From Gyrodactylus bullatarudis (taxonomy: Eukaryota > Platyhelminthes > Monogenea > Gyrodactylidea > Gyrodactylidae), in contig SSNU01000076.1 in assembly GCA_012064415.1 (NCBI GenBank), positions 30,523 to 94,522 on the forward strand: 64,000 bases of DNA, written 5' to 3'. Both the position numbers and the translations under genes were made by a program. Below, in pieces: positions 1 to 10,712 of this stretch. How positions within the stretch are numbered: the stretch's first letter is position 1; every line of letters starts with the position of its first letter. The notes beneath the pieces were generated by a model, which saw only the letters and a list, made by a program, of their open reading frames with translations, was not told the DNA's origin and ran no database searches.

Positions 1-663
1 GGGAGGAGTCGATCTTCATGATTCTTTGGTTTCAAGATATAGACCTTCTTACAAGTCAAAACATTGGTACCTTTACATTCTCTGGCAAATTCTAGTTTCA
101 TCCAGTGTAAATGCTTACATAGTCTATAGAGAAAGATGCAAGGTATAGGAAGTACCGAAGAAGGACATAGTGAGAAGAAGAAGATTCATTCAGCTCCTTT
201 GCAACGATTTATTACAAAGAAATTTCGAAAAGAGGAAGAGCTAATTTAGAAACTTCATTTCAAGAACCGCCCACAAAGAGACATAGAATCATGGTCCCTA
301 TCGACGATGTACGTCGAGATGGTGTGAATCATTGGATCCAGAGCTTGGTGAAAGAAAATGATGCCAACTATGTCGGTCACATTGTTCTTTTTACTGTGAA
401 AAATGCCTTGTGAATCTATGTGTTAATAGAGAAAGAAATTGTTTTAAAAATTTCCACAAATAAATTTATACTTTGTTAATACTAAGTAGAAATAGACCCA
501 AGGAACCCATTGGGTTATTATTATCACATATTGGTGACTGGATTATGGATAAAGTTAAAGAAATAATTTTTACACCGTTGAATTTAGCATGCTCAAATTG
601 CTCAGTGAAGATATTTTCAAATTTTTTCGATAAAAATTGATCGCTTGGGACTTTAAGGGTTAA
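1..663 (+). pseudogene. piggyBac transposase relic with 3' end
   Basis: The 3' part of a piggyBac-type transposase, broken by frameshifts. Frame 2 opens with GGVDLHDSLVSRYRPSYKSK, the conserved motif at the end of the DDD catalytic region, followed by a tryptophan-rich stretch. Around 290-330 a PIDDVRRDGVNHW motif matches the segment before the zinc-binding domain. At about 369-462 a third frame gives the C-terminal cysteine-rich domain, with C-x2-C-x3-C-x4-C-x2-C spacing ending NCFKNFHK. At least two frame changes separate these pieces, so it is dead. At 651-663 the sequence CTTTAAGGG followed by TTAA looks like the terminal repeat and the TTAA target site. The 5' part lies outside the window. 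Confidence 0.85.
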
Positions 664-1040
664 TGTGAAATTCAATAAAAATATGTACAAAGATAAATAA
701 AGTTTAAATACATTGTGAATCTCATTATAGTCTGTAAAATAAAATAATGAATAATTAAAATCTTGGAGTCTTTGTAAATAAGTGTGATAAATTGAATCTG
801 AAAACGTTTTCGCCTTATCAGACCCTGAAATGTAAACCTGAATTCGTACGCAGATGACTTCGTTATGCAGTTTATGAGAATAAAAACAGCTATGTAATTA
901 ATTAACTTGAATGCATAGCGGAATAAGTAGTCTTTCAGGCATTGTAATGTATTTTAAAATCAAATACACGTAGACATGGGAAAACATTATGTAAACAGTG
1001 ACCAAAGGTCACGAATGCACATCGTGATTTGAGAATACAT
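664..1040. other. AT-rich spacer without recognised gene
   Basis: Sequence between the piggyBac relic and the Tigger element. I see no coding region. A motif resembling a degenerate hammerhead core lies on the minus strand at 786-830 but was rejected. GGTCAC/GTGACC half-sites occur near 1003-1015 without known meaning. Confidence 0.5.
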
Positions 1041-2322
1041 TTAAGTTTTATTTTAAGGTATAAAATTTTCACTAAAAAAGGACTAGTGACCTTTCGACAT
1101 TTGTTTACTCTACAGATTTGTATGACTACGTGTATTACATGGTTATTTAATTTTAAGACATAGAAAAGGTTGTATTTTTGGGAGAGAAGAACAAACTGAT
1201 GATCATTGGCAAGAGTCGTAATCCAAGATGGCTGCCGAGAAATCAGGGTAAGTCGAATTAAAAATCATTTCACTGGCGAAGTTTTTATTAATTTTCTTTC
1301 AAGACCTAACTTTCGATTACGAGGCTTCAGAAAATGCATGGATGACAACTAGCATAATGAGGAAAATTCTATTCAACTTGCACAATACATTAGTCAACGA
1401 GAATAGACAAGCAATTCTTTTTATGGATGGTGCCTCTTTCCATAGAACAGTAGTCAGAGATTTCAACTTGAGCTTCTGTTTTTTTCCAGCCAATTCTACT
1501 CCGGTGACACAACCAATTGATATTGGTATTGGCAGATCTTGGAAAGCAGGTTATCGGAGGCGGCTTGAAGAAGAACGCTTTCGAATTACTGACACCAGAG
1601 AAAGAAATTATGATGTCGTGGAAAAGCTGATAAGTACCTACCGTTGCTGTCAGATGGCTGCAGAAGCATGGGAAGATGTCACCAAAATGACCATTTCTAA
1701 ATGTTTCGAAGCCACCAAAAACGGCTGGAGCAACCTCAAGTCACTGATGATGATTTTGTACTAGAGTTTCTCACGATAAAAACAGCCAGCCGAAGAAATC
1801 GCTTCTTGATAGAGAAAATTCAGGAGGCAGAAAATTACATGAGGAGGCATCAGTTTCTATGCGCTGCATTTGAAAGAATGAATTTTGATTAAAATTTCAC
1901 AAGTTCTTATCTCTTAAAATAAACAGCTTTTTAGATATGAAAAAAACACGCTTGTTTGTTCTTAATTAGCTACTTGATCTCTTTTCTCGCCATTCCTGTT
2001 CTGATAAGGTTCATTTCTACATTGACTTTCGGGGGGTAACATTCATGTTTATGTAAAAATAGAAAACTTTCACACAAAAATTAAAAAACCAACAATGTAG
2101 TGACACTACATTGTAGTGTGCATTGGATTGTGTATTTGTAATGCATATTAAACATACCTTCACATGGGGAGTGGAAAAATACAACCTTTTCTATGTCTTA
2201 AAATTAAATAACCATGTAATACACGTAGACATACATATCTGTAGAGTAAACAAATGTCGAAAGGTCACTAGTCCTTTTTTAGGAGCACCCACGAAAATTT
2301 TATACCTTAAAATAAAACTTAA
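1041..2322 (+). mobile_element. Tigger/pogo-type DNA transposon with long inverted repeats
   Basis: The left arm (about 1041-1187) and right arm (about 2163-2322) are inverted copies of each other over roughly 145 bp. Both contain the block AAGGACTAGTGACCTTTCG and the outer motif TTAAGTTTTATTTTAAGG. A 14-bp block differs at the outer end of the right arm. Between them lies a pogo/Tigger-like DDE transposase remnant that lacks the N-terminal DNA-binding part, so the element is internally deleted. I could not fix a clean TA target duplication, so the exact ends are uncertain. Confidence 0.85.
1189..1892 (+). pseudogene. Tigger/Jerky DDE transposase, C-terminal half, frameshifted
   Basis: Two pieces join across a 56-nt GT-AG intron (1248-1303): KLMIIGKSRNPRWLPRNQ then DLTFDYEASENAWM, matching the DDE_1 domain of Tigger/pogo transposases (LVIGKSKNPRCF...AWMTSEIF type). 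Then come FMDGASFH (second catalytic Asp block) and FFPANSTPVTQPIDIGIG, which matches the LPPNTTSLLQPMDQGV block. An Ala-Trp helix (AAEAWEDVTKMTISKCF) matches the family C-terminal segment. The frame ends at 1764, and the next frame (to 1892) carries on a plausible tail, indicating one frameshift near 1735. The helix-turn-helix N-terminus is missing. Probably inactive. Confidence 0.85.
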
Positions 2323-2456
2323 CTGTATATTGTCCAATTTTTATAATATTCCTAAATTTATTCAATAAAACAGTAGCAAGAACTGAATAATATTCTAATT
2401 TCTCAAAATGAAGACATTTTCATAAACAAGAAAGAACGGTGACTTAATAAGTAAAT

Positions 2457-2500
2457 ACAGTGATTTCCCTACATAACGCCTCGAGATAACTCTACCCCAT
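2457..2500 (+). repeat. Tigger-like terminal repeat, copy 1
   Basis: TACAGTGA followed a few bases later by ATAACGCCTCGAGATAACTC. The same block recurs at 3788-3830 in the same orientation. The CAGT start and ATAACGC core resemble pogo/Tigger terminal repeats. Copy 1 may be the left end of the broken Tigger relic at about 3250-3480. Confidence 0.6.
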
Positions 2501-3249
2501 GCGATTTTCTTGATTTATACCTCCCCATATGCAACAACCAATCAGATTCGAGTATTAAAATTCATATTTTTTTTGCAAAGTTCTCAAGTCCCATTCAACA
2601 ATCATTTTACATGAATGACCTTCAAATTTTCTGCTCTATCAATTGAATTAAAAATTAGACTTATATCTGCCTAAATAAAAAACTTTTTTTATATTGATTC
2701 GTACAAGAAAATTTGCTGTATCAATAGATAGAGACTCTCAAGTTCTACCATCCTTCACATTTTTGATTATAAATCTTTGAAAATCTGAAAGAAATTTCAG
2801 TTCAAAGTTCAATCCAAAATTGGCTTTAATTTGTCTTGAAAATCTTGTTTTTAGATTCTATTCATGCAAACGACATAGACCCCCCTTCTTTCCTCTTCCT
2901 TTTCATAAATTCTAATGTAAGAGACCCCCTTTTTATCCTTTTGATATGTTCTACTGGGAATTCTCAATCTGGTCACCAAAATCATTCTTCATACGATGAC
3001 GCAATACGTTCTTAAATCCACACCCTCCTATACCCTTAACGCTTATTCTGTCTCTTTCATTCTTTTAAAACTCACACTCCTATTACGTACCAGACTACAC
3101 CACTTTCTTTATTCTTCGTCTATCAAAATTATTCAATTTATAATTCGGTTCTTCTTTCAACTCATACATTTTAATTTTTCAAATGAAACTTACTCGGGAA
3201 CAAAAACAATGTTTTTAAACTCTACGAAACCTATTCATTATGCTACATA
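2501..3249. other. non-coding transposon debris
   Basis: AT-rich, pyrimidine-biased sequence with no supported gene. It lies between the copy-1 terminal repeat and the C-terminal transposase remnant, so it is probably the decayed body of the same element. Confidence 0.4.
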
Positions 3250-3490
3250 GCTAAGCCAAAGTGAATCGAGGAACAATCCGCAAAATTCTACAAGATCATT
3301 ACAGAAGCTTGATGGCACAGAAACTAGCTTCAGAGAACATTCATTCAGGATATGAATAAAAATGCTAATCTTGAACAATGTCTCCTAATGGTCCAACAAT
3401 CTTGGGATTAAGTCAGTCGGCAGACAGTAATAAATTGTTTCAACCATGCAAAATTCATACAAAAACCATGAAAAAACTTGATTGGATCGA
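3250..3490 (+). pseudogene. second Tigger-like transposase remnant (C-terminal helix)
   Basis: A frame around 3380-3480 reads EQCLLMVQQSWD, stop, VSRQTVINCFNHAKF. This matches the C-terminal Trp helix of Tigger/pogo transposases (AWDSVSAETIVNCFRHAGF type). An in-frame stop splits it. Copies of a Tigger-like terminal repeat lie on both sides (2457 and 3788). Confidence 0.6.
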
Positions 3491-3787
3491 AATGTCAAGA
3501 ATTTTTTCATCAATTTCTTAAAAATGCAAAAGCTTTTTGGCTGTGTAGAGAATATCAAATTCTCCCAGATATTCGAAGAAACAGAAAGAATAAGAATAGA
3601 TGATGTTTTTGAATTCAACGTATGAAATTTTTTATCAAAACTAATAAAACATTCCTTTGCTTATTTAAACTTTTTGTGCAAAGTTATCTAAACTTTATTG
3701 GTCTATTAAACATTCTCGATCTTAATTGGACTGAATGACTAATGCTCTATTAATGTATTAAATTCACCCAAATACTGTTTTAATGTA

Positions 3788-3830
3788 CAGTGAGTTGCAT
3801 GGATAACGCCTCGAGATAACTCTAACCAAA
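3788..3830 (+). repeat. Tigger-like terminal repeat, copy 2
   Basis: TACAGTGAGTTGCATGGATAACGCC followed by TCGAGATAACTCTA, a direct repeat of the block at 2457-2500. Direct rather than inverted orientation means the two copies are left ends of two different insertions, not a pair. Confidence 0.6.
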
Positions 3831-4364
3831 TAATAATCCTTTATTTATAACTCTCTGTCCCAATTTCATCGACCAATAATATTCGAGTATCCAATCAACC
3901 AATGAGATTGAAGCATGTTTTTTCCTTATCCACTTTTTGTGATTCCACTCTCTTCTCTTTTTATGATTACGTTTTAGAAAACATGATTTTATATTTTACA
4001 TAGTTTAAAAGTGAATTTTCTTAGCTTTCACATCAAATAAAAATTAAGTCTCTAGCATCACGCATTCCTGAATTAAAATAACTCTGTTATTATTAACTTC
4101 CTGATCAAGATATTAGCACCACTCGATAAAAAATGTTTTTTCACTGGCTTGTGAAATTTTCATTAAGCCAGCATAAAAGAGCTCACAGAAAATTAGTTTA
4201 TAAGTTTGGATCTGAAATAGATTTTTAAAAATCTGATTCAAAATCACATCACTCATGAATGTAGAATAGAGAACAACACCATGCTTCACCTTCCCCCTCC
4301 CTCAATCTGCTATCATATGTGAAAAGGGGAGAAAAATCTTTAACGCCATTTTAATGACTTCGTC
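3831..4364. other. no gene seen
   Basis: AT-rich sequence with no supportable gene. The motif CGACCAATAATATTC near 3868 recurs at 8700, suggesting shared transposon debris. Confidence 0.4.
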
Positions 4365-4510
4365 ATCGCGAAAATTTCTTGATAGTTGACTGATCCTGTG
4401 ATGCGGTAACATTAAGTTTATCAGCAATTTCATTTTTCGTGTATCCTTTGGCAACAAGATCCACGATACATTTTTTCACTTGAGTGAGAGATTTCTAGTT
4501 CTTGACATGT
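4365..4510 (-). pseudogene. helix-turn-helix N-terminus of a Tc1/pogo-type transposase
   Basis: On the minus strand an ATG near 4509 opens MSRTRNLSL. After a one-base frame change it continues TQVKKCIVDLVAKGYTKNEI then ADKLNVTASQDQSTIKKF. This is the helix-turn-helix pattern at the start of Tc1/mariner and pogo transposases. Only this domain survives. The family assignment within the IS630-Tc1-mariner superfamily is open. Confidence 0.6.
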
Positions 4511-5346
4511 AATGAGGAAATTGTTTAGTGTTTTGATTTTAATGATTGTCAGATTGTGAGACAGACACACAGGCTGTGTGCATGCAATGAGCTAGATTAC
4601 AAGACCTTTTTTAAAAAAAAATTCTTTTTCGTTCGAAAGAATAACAAAAGGGATCGACGAATAATCCTTTTTATCTAGAGAAAGAAGTTGTTGATGAAAA
4701 CCCGACTTTTCACATTTCGATTCATGAAATGTAAGAAAAAATAGGCTCTAGTTTCAAGACTAAGGTACTCTGTTCAGATTAGATATTTTGCATTGAAAAT
4801 AACAGGAATGTCATAATTTTGAATTCTGATTCGAATGGTGCTAAATATATTCACCATGAAAACAAACAAACTTGCTTAAAATTGTATTGGGGTCTCTGAA
4901 AAAATAGTTGGTGGTGAAGAATAAGCTTACGATGCTTTGGACAAATTATAAGTGAATTTTAATGTAAAATAGACGAGAAATTAATCCTCAAAGTTAGCCG
5001 AGTCGGGGAAAATAAATTTAAAATTCATGGACATACTCATGAGTAGAGGGTCGAAAATATTTTAATGCGGGAGTCAAACTTCTATACAATTTTTAGGACT
5101 TTTAGTGTATATTTGAAAAAATATTTAACCAAATATCAAGCCTCGATAATCAAATATCTTCTGGGATTAACAAATTAGGCCCTCTATTTCCTTCTGAAGA
5201 TGTCATTCCTTTTTATCTCAAGGTTGAAATGATGTAGACTAGTCATTCTCTGGGCTTGATAAAAAGATTTGACCAATAAGTAAAGAGAATTTTTAAAACC
5301 TTGTTTCATTTTCTTCGTGTTCATTTAAACAAATCTCGTATCATAT
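4511..5346. other. no gene seen
   Basis: AT-rich spacer. No reading frame here resembles a known protein and no inverted repeats were found. Confidence 0.4.
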
Positions 5347-5745
5347 ATGCCACGTGCAAGTCAGACTCCCAAGCATAAGATTGATAGTTATATCAAAGAA
5401 TTTCCTGATTGCTTTTCAAATGTGAAAAACCATCTTTTCTGTGAAGCTTGCGGTTGCCGTGTTAGTTTTGACCAGCGATCACAAGTCATACAACATCTAA
5501 ATACAACTTCACACAAGAGTAGTAGTAGAAACTCATTCAACTCAAGATAGATGACTCTAATTGGGCTGCTGAAGTTACAGATGCATTTATTAGCTGAGAA
5601 ATTCCCCTTAATAAATTACGGCTAAGTTAAGGAGTCTTTTTGAAAAAACAGGCAAGCATCTTCCGAGTGAGACAACATGCCGCCGCGAAGTAAAAGGACT
5701 ATACGAAATCCAAATTGATCGAATCAAAGTAAATCAAGTAAAAGT
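5347..5745 (+). pseudogene. hAT-type transposase N-terminus (BED-like zinc finger), broken
   Basis: The first 67-aa frame contains EFPDCFSNVKNHLFCEACGC then VSFDQRSQVIQHLNTTSHK. The C-x2-C ... H-x4-5-H spacing and flanking residues match the BED-like finger of a hAT group. After frameshifts, later frames give EVTDAFIS and KHLPSETTCRREVKGLYEIQ, which match the next conserved hAT block (PLxKL...F...YTGxxxPxxxTLRxxY). Several stops and shifts show it is dead, and the catalytic domain is absent. Confidence 0.75.
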
Positions 5746-6285
5746 AAATCAAAGTAAAATCGAGTAATGTAAATTACAACTTATCTTCTTATTATATAGG
5801 AATTTATATCATTTAGGTTATTAAATAATTGTTATTTATCATGGATAATTATTTACTATAATTTCCTATCAGGATTTCTATCATTATTGATCGGATAATT
5901 TAAGTATCATGGAATGATTTGAAACTACTAATATAGTCTTGCTTATTGTTAGTTGCAAAGCAAAAGAAGAGATTTTGATTGAATAAAAAATAGGTGTATT
6001 TATTTTAAAATTTCACAATATCTTGAAAAAATTGATTGAATCTGTGCATAAATTGGCACTGCTCGGACTAAAAAAAGAAAAATGAATTTATGCCAAACAA
6101 TATTAACGAATCGTTCCTAACGATAACTATCATTGAACAACGTTTCAATTTACCGTATACTAACCTTCTTATTGCTAAAATATATAAATAATTAGTAATA
6201 AATAAAATCTATTATCTATTTATTATTTAGAATAAGCTTACTGTTAATCTAGGTAGTTTACGAGCAAGAGTAAAAGTATATAAAC
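5746..6285. other. no gene seen
   Basis: Very AT-rich sequence with the short tandem motif AAGTAAATCAA near 5726-5755. No supportable gene. Confidence 0.4.
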
Positions 6286-6289
6286 GTTA

Positions 6290-6340
6290 CCGGGGTAGAG
6301 TCTGAAGAGACCCGGCGAAATATAACGTTTATCACTATAA
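6290..6340 (+). ncRNA. hammerhead-ribozyme-like motif, copy A1
   Basis: Core elements in order: CTGAAGA (6302-6308, fits CUGANGA), an 8-nt spacer GACCCGGC, GAAA (6317-6320), a small near-palindromic stem III around AACGTT, and candidate cleavage after C6333. Stem I pairs AGT (6299-6301) with ACT (6334-6336), then a mismatch and two more pairs. CCGGG at 6290-6294 is complementary to CCCGG at 6311-6315 inside the spacer. Hammerheads are known in Penelope-like retroelements. About 45 nt downstream an ATG opens MSLDPNE, which looks like the start of a PLE reading frame (repeated at 11306-11352). All core residues are present, so this copy could be active. Confidence 0.75.
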
Positions 6341-6390
6341 TATACGCTTGTTTTCTCTAAACCTTCCTCATGAGTTTAGATCCTAACGAA

Positions 6391-6871
6391 AATATTTTAT
6401 TTACTTTCTTCAAGTTGAATTGAATTAAAAAGTCTTTCCCCCCTCTTTGATTATTTACATGATGTTTTCTGACTTCTGACCTTCAGATACATATCAGATT
6501 ACATTACTTTAATTTTGTAGTTTCACATGTATTGAAATCAATTTCAAGGGGTCTCATCTACACGTTACAATAATGAGTCTGTTGATGAAACTTCCGAAAA
6601 AGTAGTAAGCATAAGAACTCCCAGCACTGGAAAATCACGAATTGGAGGGTAAGGCAATTCTGATGCAATTGTCAAAAGAGGTGCAACTCAAGAATTTGTA
6701 AATGTCTGAAGAATTCAGTCCTTTGCAATTTAAAATGTCACTCTAAAATAAACTGTGAAAATACAGAATATAGAAAACCCTTTATAATTTTCTTTTTCAT
6801 GAAAAAATGAAAGGGAGAGATTTATTATAATTATAATTCAATTCAACTTGAAGAAAGTAAATAAAATATTA
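6391..6871. mobile_element. MITE-like element with perfect 37-bp inverted repeats
   Basis: The sequence starting AATATTTTATTTACTTTCTT at 6391 is repeated exactly in reverse complement ending at 6870 (arms 6391-6427 and 6834-6870). The ~400-bp interior has no coding potential. The left arm cuts into the PLE start sequence after MSLDPNE, so it inserted into, or formed from, a PLE terminus. Perfect arms suggest a young event. I did not find a clear target-site duplication. Confidence 0.7.
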
Positions 6872-7009
6872 TTTCAAGAAAACACGTTATTTAATTTCAA
6901 ATATTTATCGAAAGAAATGATATAAATCTTTATTTATCAATTATTTAAAACTATAATACATATTTAATACATAAGCATAGACCGATTGCTCATCCACCCT
7001 TTATTTCCT

Positions 7010-7190
7010 TATAATTCATATTCGTCAAGGTATATCTTGCAGATTATGCATAATTGTCAAAAACTTGATGAATTTGAATAAAATTATGTATATTCGTCAG
7101 GTTTTTGCTAATTATGCATAATCAGCAGGAAAACTTGCAGATTATGCATAATCGGCAAATTATCCAAATTCATCACAACATATATACTAG
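7010..7190. repeat. cluster of ATTATGCATAAT palindromes
   Basis: The 12-bp palindrome ATTATGCATAAT (or its core ATTATGCATAAT with flanking CAG) occurs near 7044, 7111 and 7141, mixed with ATTCGTCA/TTCATCA motifs. No reading frame overlaps. It may be a short inverted-repeat transposon or a decayed satellite. Confidence 0.5.
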
Positions 7191-7262
7191 ATATAATATA
7201 TTTTTATTCATAAAATAAGTTATTTTAAATAGTTTTATAAATTTCTTATGATCTAGTAGACA

Positions 7263-8005
7263 TCAAGATGAGAATTTACAATTTTTACAAAAAACTCGAT
7301 ATTTTTCTGAGGATTCAAAAAAAATATTTTTTTTAAATTCGAAGCAGTTAAGTTATGATATTAGGGATCGAGATTAGACAAAAAATTCGAATTTGGCCAT
7401 AGAGATAGTGAAGATCTTACTGTTTCAGAGAAAAAGTTAAACTTCCAAATTTAGGTAATTTGCCTTCGTTATAATCGAAAAAATTCAAATAGTTCGATTT
7501 CCCACACTAATAACGAATTTCAGTGCACTGCTGCAGGTAAATTCGAATTCTTCGTCTAATGTTGATCCCAAATATCATCACTTAACTGATTCGAATCATC
7601 GGAATCGATAAAAAATTTGGGTTCCATAATTGAAAAAGTGGAAATTTGATACATTTTTGAAATTCCAAAAGTTAAATTGATTTGAATTCGAGTAACATAA
7701 ATAAGTTCTTAATGTTCAGAAAAGATTCAAAAATATTTCAATCTGACCAAAATTAGCCTAATTTCGGATTTCGAAAAGGAGTATTTGCAAAATTGGTCCT
7801 TCCCATTTGCAGATATGGTGACAGTGGTAGGCCAAAATACAATTTTGGTTACTTTTTTACATTGGATTTGAGGACCCCTAAAAATTAATTCACTTTTGGT
7901 TCACTTATAAGCTCATTCCATTTAAAATTCAAAAAATTATTTTTTTCTGTGAATCAGGAAAAAAATATCGAGTTTTTTGAAAAAATATTATATTTTCATC
8001 TTCAT
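7263..8005. mobile_element. MITE-like element (AAGATG...AAAACTCGATA arms)
   Basis: The left arm (7264-7315) and right arm (about 7950-8005) are diverged inverted repeats sharing AAAAAACTCGATATTTTT. The outer motif AAGATG plus GAATTTA links it to the elements at 17591-17806 and 43100-43491. The interior has AT-rich sequence but no gene. Confidence 0.6.
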
Positions 8006-8790
8006 GTTAACTTGCTTTATATTATCTACAGCTATTCACAATGAATTTGAGAATTCATTATTTTTCCTAAAGTATAATTTTGCACGGTAATGGGGTGTTT
8101 CCTAAAATCTCATTATCTTTGGTTCCCTTGTCTGATAATCTTGGAAAATATCGTTTAATTCCTCTCGAATCTCGAAATCAATATATTAAAATTAAGTATC
8201 TCATAAACAGAAAACTAAGAAAGAAGATTAAGAAAAATTTAAGGGGTTTTGAGTAGTACTCAACCGTGAGTTCTTGTAAAATTTTGTAGTACAAGTTACG
8301 TACATGTTTTGTATGAACGAATCATGCTGTGTTTGTGAGATTGAGAATTGGCATTTTATTTTTAATTTCAAAAAACCAACACTTTTTTGAAATGCTTCTG
8401 AGCACTAGCAATAAATCATAGGTTAATGAAAATTTGTAAAATTGATAAGTTTTTTATCAGCTTTCTAATAGTATAATTTTTAACTCAAGAATCTATCAAA
8501 TAAAATTTTTTCTTATTCAGTATTTTTCATTGATAAAAATTGCATGAGCTCATAGAGGAAGATGAGATCAGTTTGTTTGTATAAATTTAAAATAAATAAT
8601 TCTCATTTCTTATTTAGTTTAATAGCTTAGATTGAATCAGGGTGAAAAATAACGTGATATTCTCCCACGAGCTTTCCTCGATTCTCATTGGTCCATGCAA
8701 TCGACCAATAATATTCAACCCAAATTAGCCCTATATATAAGGCTTCAGCAGTCTTTAAGGCGTTGACATTTCTTCCGTTTTGTCTATAAA
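8006..8790. other. spacer with PLE 3' flank
   Basis: No gene seen. Immediately downstream of the PLE remnant (minus strand), 8680-8760 contains CCAAT-type boxes and TATATATAAGG, similar to PLE terminal regions elsewhere in the window, but no hammerhead core was found. Confidence 0.4.
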
Positions 8791-8794
8791 GAAT

Positions 8795-9570
8795 TTAAAA
8801 GTTTGAAGGGGAAGATTTTTTGCCACAGACCTTCACATGATCTCTAACTGCAGTATTACCCATGTAGAGATATACTTTGTCTTCTAATCTCCTTGTGGTA
8901 TGTCCTATGTATTCCGCTTCACATGGACATTTAAACTTGTATACCACATAGGATGACTTCTTATAGTCTAACAAGTCTTTTGATTCATTTGTTAACATCT
9001 TGTTTGTCTTAAATATGTATCTGACCTTTTTTCCTGGTAATGTTGTTTGGAATAATTCACTTTTTGCTCTATCGTAGAACTATGGTTATCTCCTTTATAT
9101 GGAATTATAAGACAAACTGGTTTTGGGTTTTCATCTTCTACTATTATTACCTCATTGGTCTCCATATGGTAGAGAATAAATTGTCTAGGGTAATTGTTAC
9201 TCATGAAAATTTTATGAGTTTCTCTTTCTCTTCTTCCCATACTTCCTCTGATACCAGTTTTTTGATTCTATTGAATATAGATCTCATCAGACCTTTTATG
9301 TAGCTCATTGGTACAAAAGAGTTATAATTCATTAGTTTAACAGCGAAGGTCTTATCTATGTATCTGTCTTCTTAGTGACCCATAATCCATTCTGTTCATA
9401 AGGATCTCTAGGAAAGGTAACTTATTTTCTGTCTCCATAGATGTATGAATACCTTTTATGTAACATGTATATTCCAATGGTACTCTCACCCTAGCGTGGG
9501 AATACCAATTAACATACATAACACTAGTTGACACAAAATTTTTTACCAGGCTGATTTTCACATATTTTGT
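8795..9570 (-). pseudogene. Penelope-like element relic: RT C-terminus and GIY-YIG endonuclease
   Basis: Read on the minus strand, 9561-9352 gives ENKLPFLEILMNRMDYGS (the FT.E...LPFLD block of PLE reverse transcriptase). A different frame at 9240-8992 carries the thumb/linker, and 8998-8795 gives SYVVYKFKCPCEAEYIGHTT then RRLEDKV, a GIY-YIG endonuclease core with the PLE-type CxC before the YIG motif. The pieces lie in different frames, and the palm and N-terminus are missing, so this is a 5'-truncated, decayed copy. Ribozyme-like motif B1 lies 400 bp away in the opposite orientation. Confidence 0.85.
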
Positions 9571-9960
9571 TCAGAATTTTGCGCTGATTTCAATGGTGCT
9601 ATTTATTTAAAAAATATTTAGTTTTGTGGCCCCCATGGCAACAGAAAGTTTTAACAACTTACTTTGACATTATTTTTATTTTCTCAGGTTCTAAAAGTCG
9701 TAGAATAATGTTCTTGGTATCAATCGAAAGCTAGAAAGATTTCTCATCTGAATATACGAAAGTTTAATTTGTGCGAATATTCAGCTCTCTATAACAAGCC
9801 TTTTTATCTCTAAGTCCTCCTTTTGAACCCTTTCCGTTAAAATATTCTCAACATATTTACCATCAATCGATTCAAAATTTTGTAACGATTCTAAATATAT
9901 TTTGATCTTTCCTGTAGACCTTGAGCCAATCAGATCAAGTTTTAATTTTTCTTTGTATTT
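9571..9960. other. no gene seen; CCAAT box before ribozyme B1
   Basis: Non-coding. GAGCCAATCAGATC at about 9929-9942 lies ~35 bp upstream of the hammerhead-like motif B1. The same CCAATCAGA box precedes copies A2, A6 and B2. Confidence 0.5.
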
Positions 9961-9971
9961 TGTATATATCT

Positions 9972-10020
9972 GGCATATAAGAGGCTGATGAGTATGCCTG
10001 AAATAAAGCGCTTATTCCTC
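9972..10020 (+). ncRNA. hammerhead-ribozyme-like motif, copy B1
   Basis: CTGATGA (9985-9991), 8-nt spacer GTATGCCT, GAAA (10000-10003), stem III ATAA/TTAT around AGCGC, candidate cleavage after U10016. Stem I is four perfect pairs: GAGG (9981-9984) with CCTC (10017-10020). GGCATA (9972-9977) is fully complementary to TATGCC (9993-9998) in the spacer. A second copy of this family (B2) is at 29091-29140. Base pairing and core residues are intact. Confidence 0.78.
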
Positions 10021-10213
10021 AAACTTTCGGCATGCCTTTTTACTCAATTTTAAAGTTAATTTTAAATACTGAGAGGAATATTTTCCAGCATAGTTCAAAG
10101 CTTCGATCTAGATGTGAGCTGCTTACATGACGAAAGCTCTATATCAGGAATCTAGTACAATTTAGCACAGAAATAGTACCAGCTATCTTTAAAATCAGAT
10201 TTTTAGAAAATCA

Positions 10214-10296
10214 ACCTGATGTATAATTAATAGTATGACAGATTAATAAACAGTAATTTGACTAAAAAATAAACTCAAATCAAAGTTTATACAGGT
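10214..10296. repeat. direct repeat, copy 1
   Basis: CCTGATGTATAATTAATAGT and the following ~60 bp recur at 14158-14245 at about 80% identity in the same orientation. The pair brackets PLE copy 2 (about 11800-13994), so they may be remains of its terminal repeats. Confidence 0.6.
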
Positions 10297-10404
10297 AAAA
10301 GCACTGTAAAGTGACGAGAGTTGTGACAATGTGGAAGTACACGTTACTTATATACCATTTCTACCCCAAAACTCATGAATAATAGACCAATAGAAATTGA
10401 GCAT

Positions 10405-10712
10405 TTGTCGGCCAATCAGAATCTAGCAATATTCCTCCTACAAAATTCCTACGGTTCCAAATATATTTTGCTACTAGAATCTCAAAATTTTCAACAGGTT
10501 GATGAAATTTTGTAGATGATCTTAATCTTTTGTTCTGAATCATATCCACTTCGAATTCTTTATCATATCAGGAAGAGGCTGTAGCAAAAATAGCTTAAGC
10601 AATGGTCAGTCATACTTAAATTTAGTACCATTATATTCAGCATGAAATTTAGAGTAAACTTGGAAATTTTCAAGCCTCTATTCGGAAATATATGGCAAAA
10701 ATGCGATTTTTA
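10405..10712 (-). repeat. dispersed repeat R1, copy 1 (coding remnant)
   Basis: Matches 29535-29842 in opposite orientation over ~300 bp. On the minus strand it encodes NKRLRSSTKFHQPVENFEI and LVAKYIW...LDSDWPT, nearly the same peptide as the other copy, with one in-frame stop. No family recognised. Confidence 0.65.

Noticed and set aside
786..830. Minus-strand CUGAUAAGGCGAAAACGUUUUC resembling a shrunken hammerhead core
   Set aside because: G8 of CUGANGA is replaced, the spacer is 3 nt, and no stem I or upstream pairing strand fits.
2123..2368. 81-codon ORF
   Set aside because: It lies in the right inverted repeat of the Tigger element and reads through the terminus.
6570..6605. GTCTGTTGATGAAACTTCCGAAAA inside the 6.4-kb inverted-repeat element
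   Set aside because: CUGUUGA does not fit CUGANGA and no supporting helices were found.
9270..9300. CTCATCAG (CUGAUGAG on the minus strand) in PLE copy 1
   Set aside because: It lies within the PLE reading frame and no GAAA follows at the right distance.
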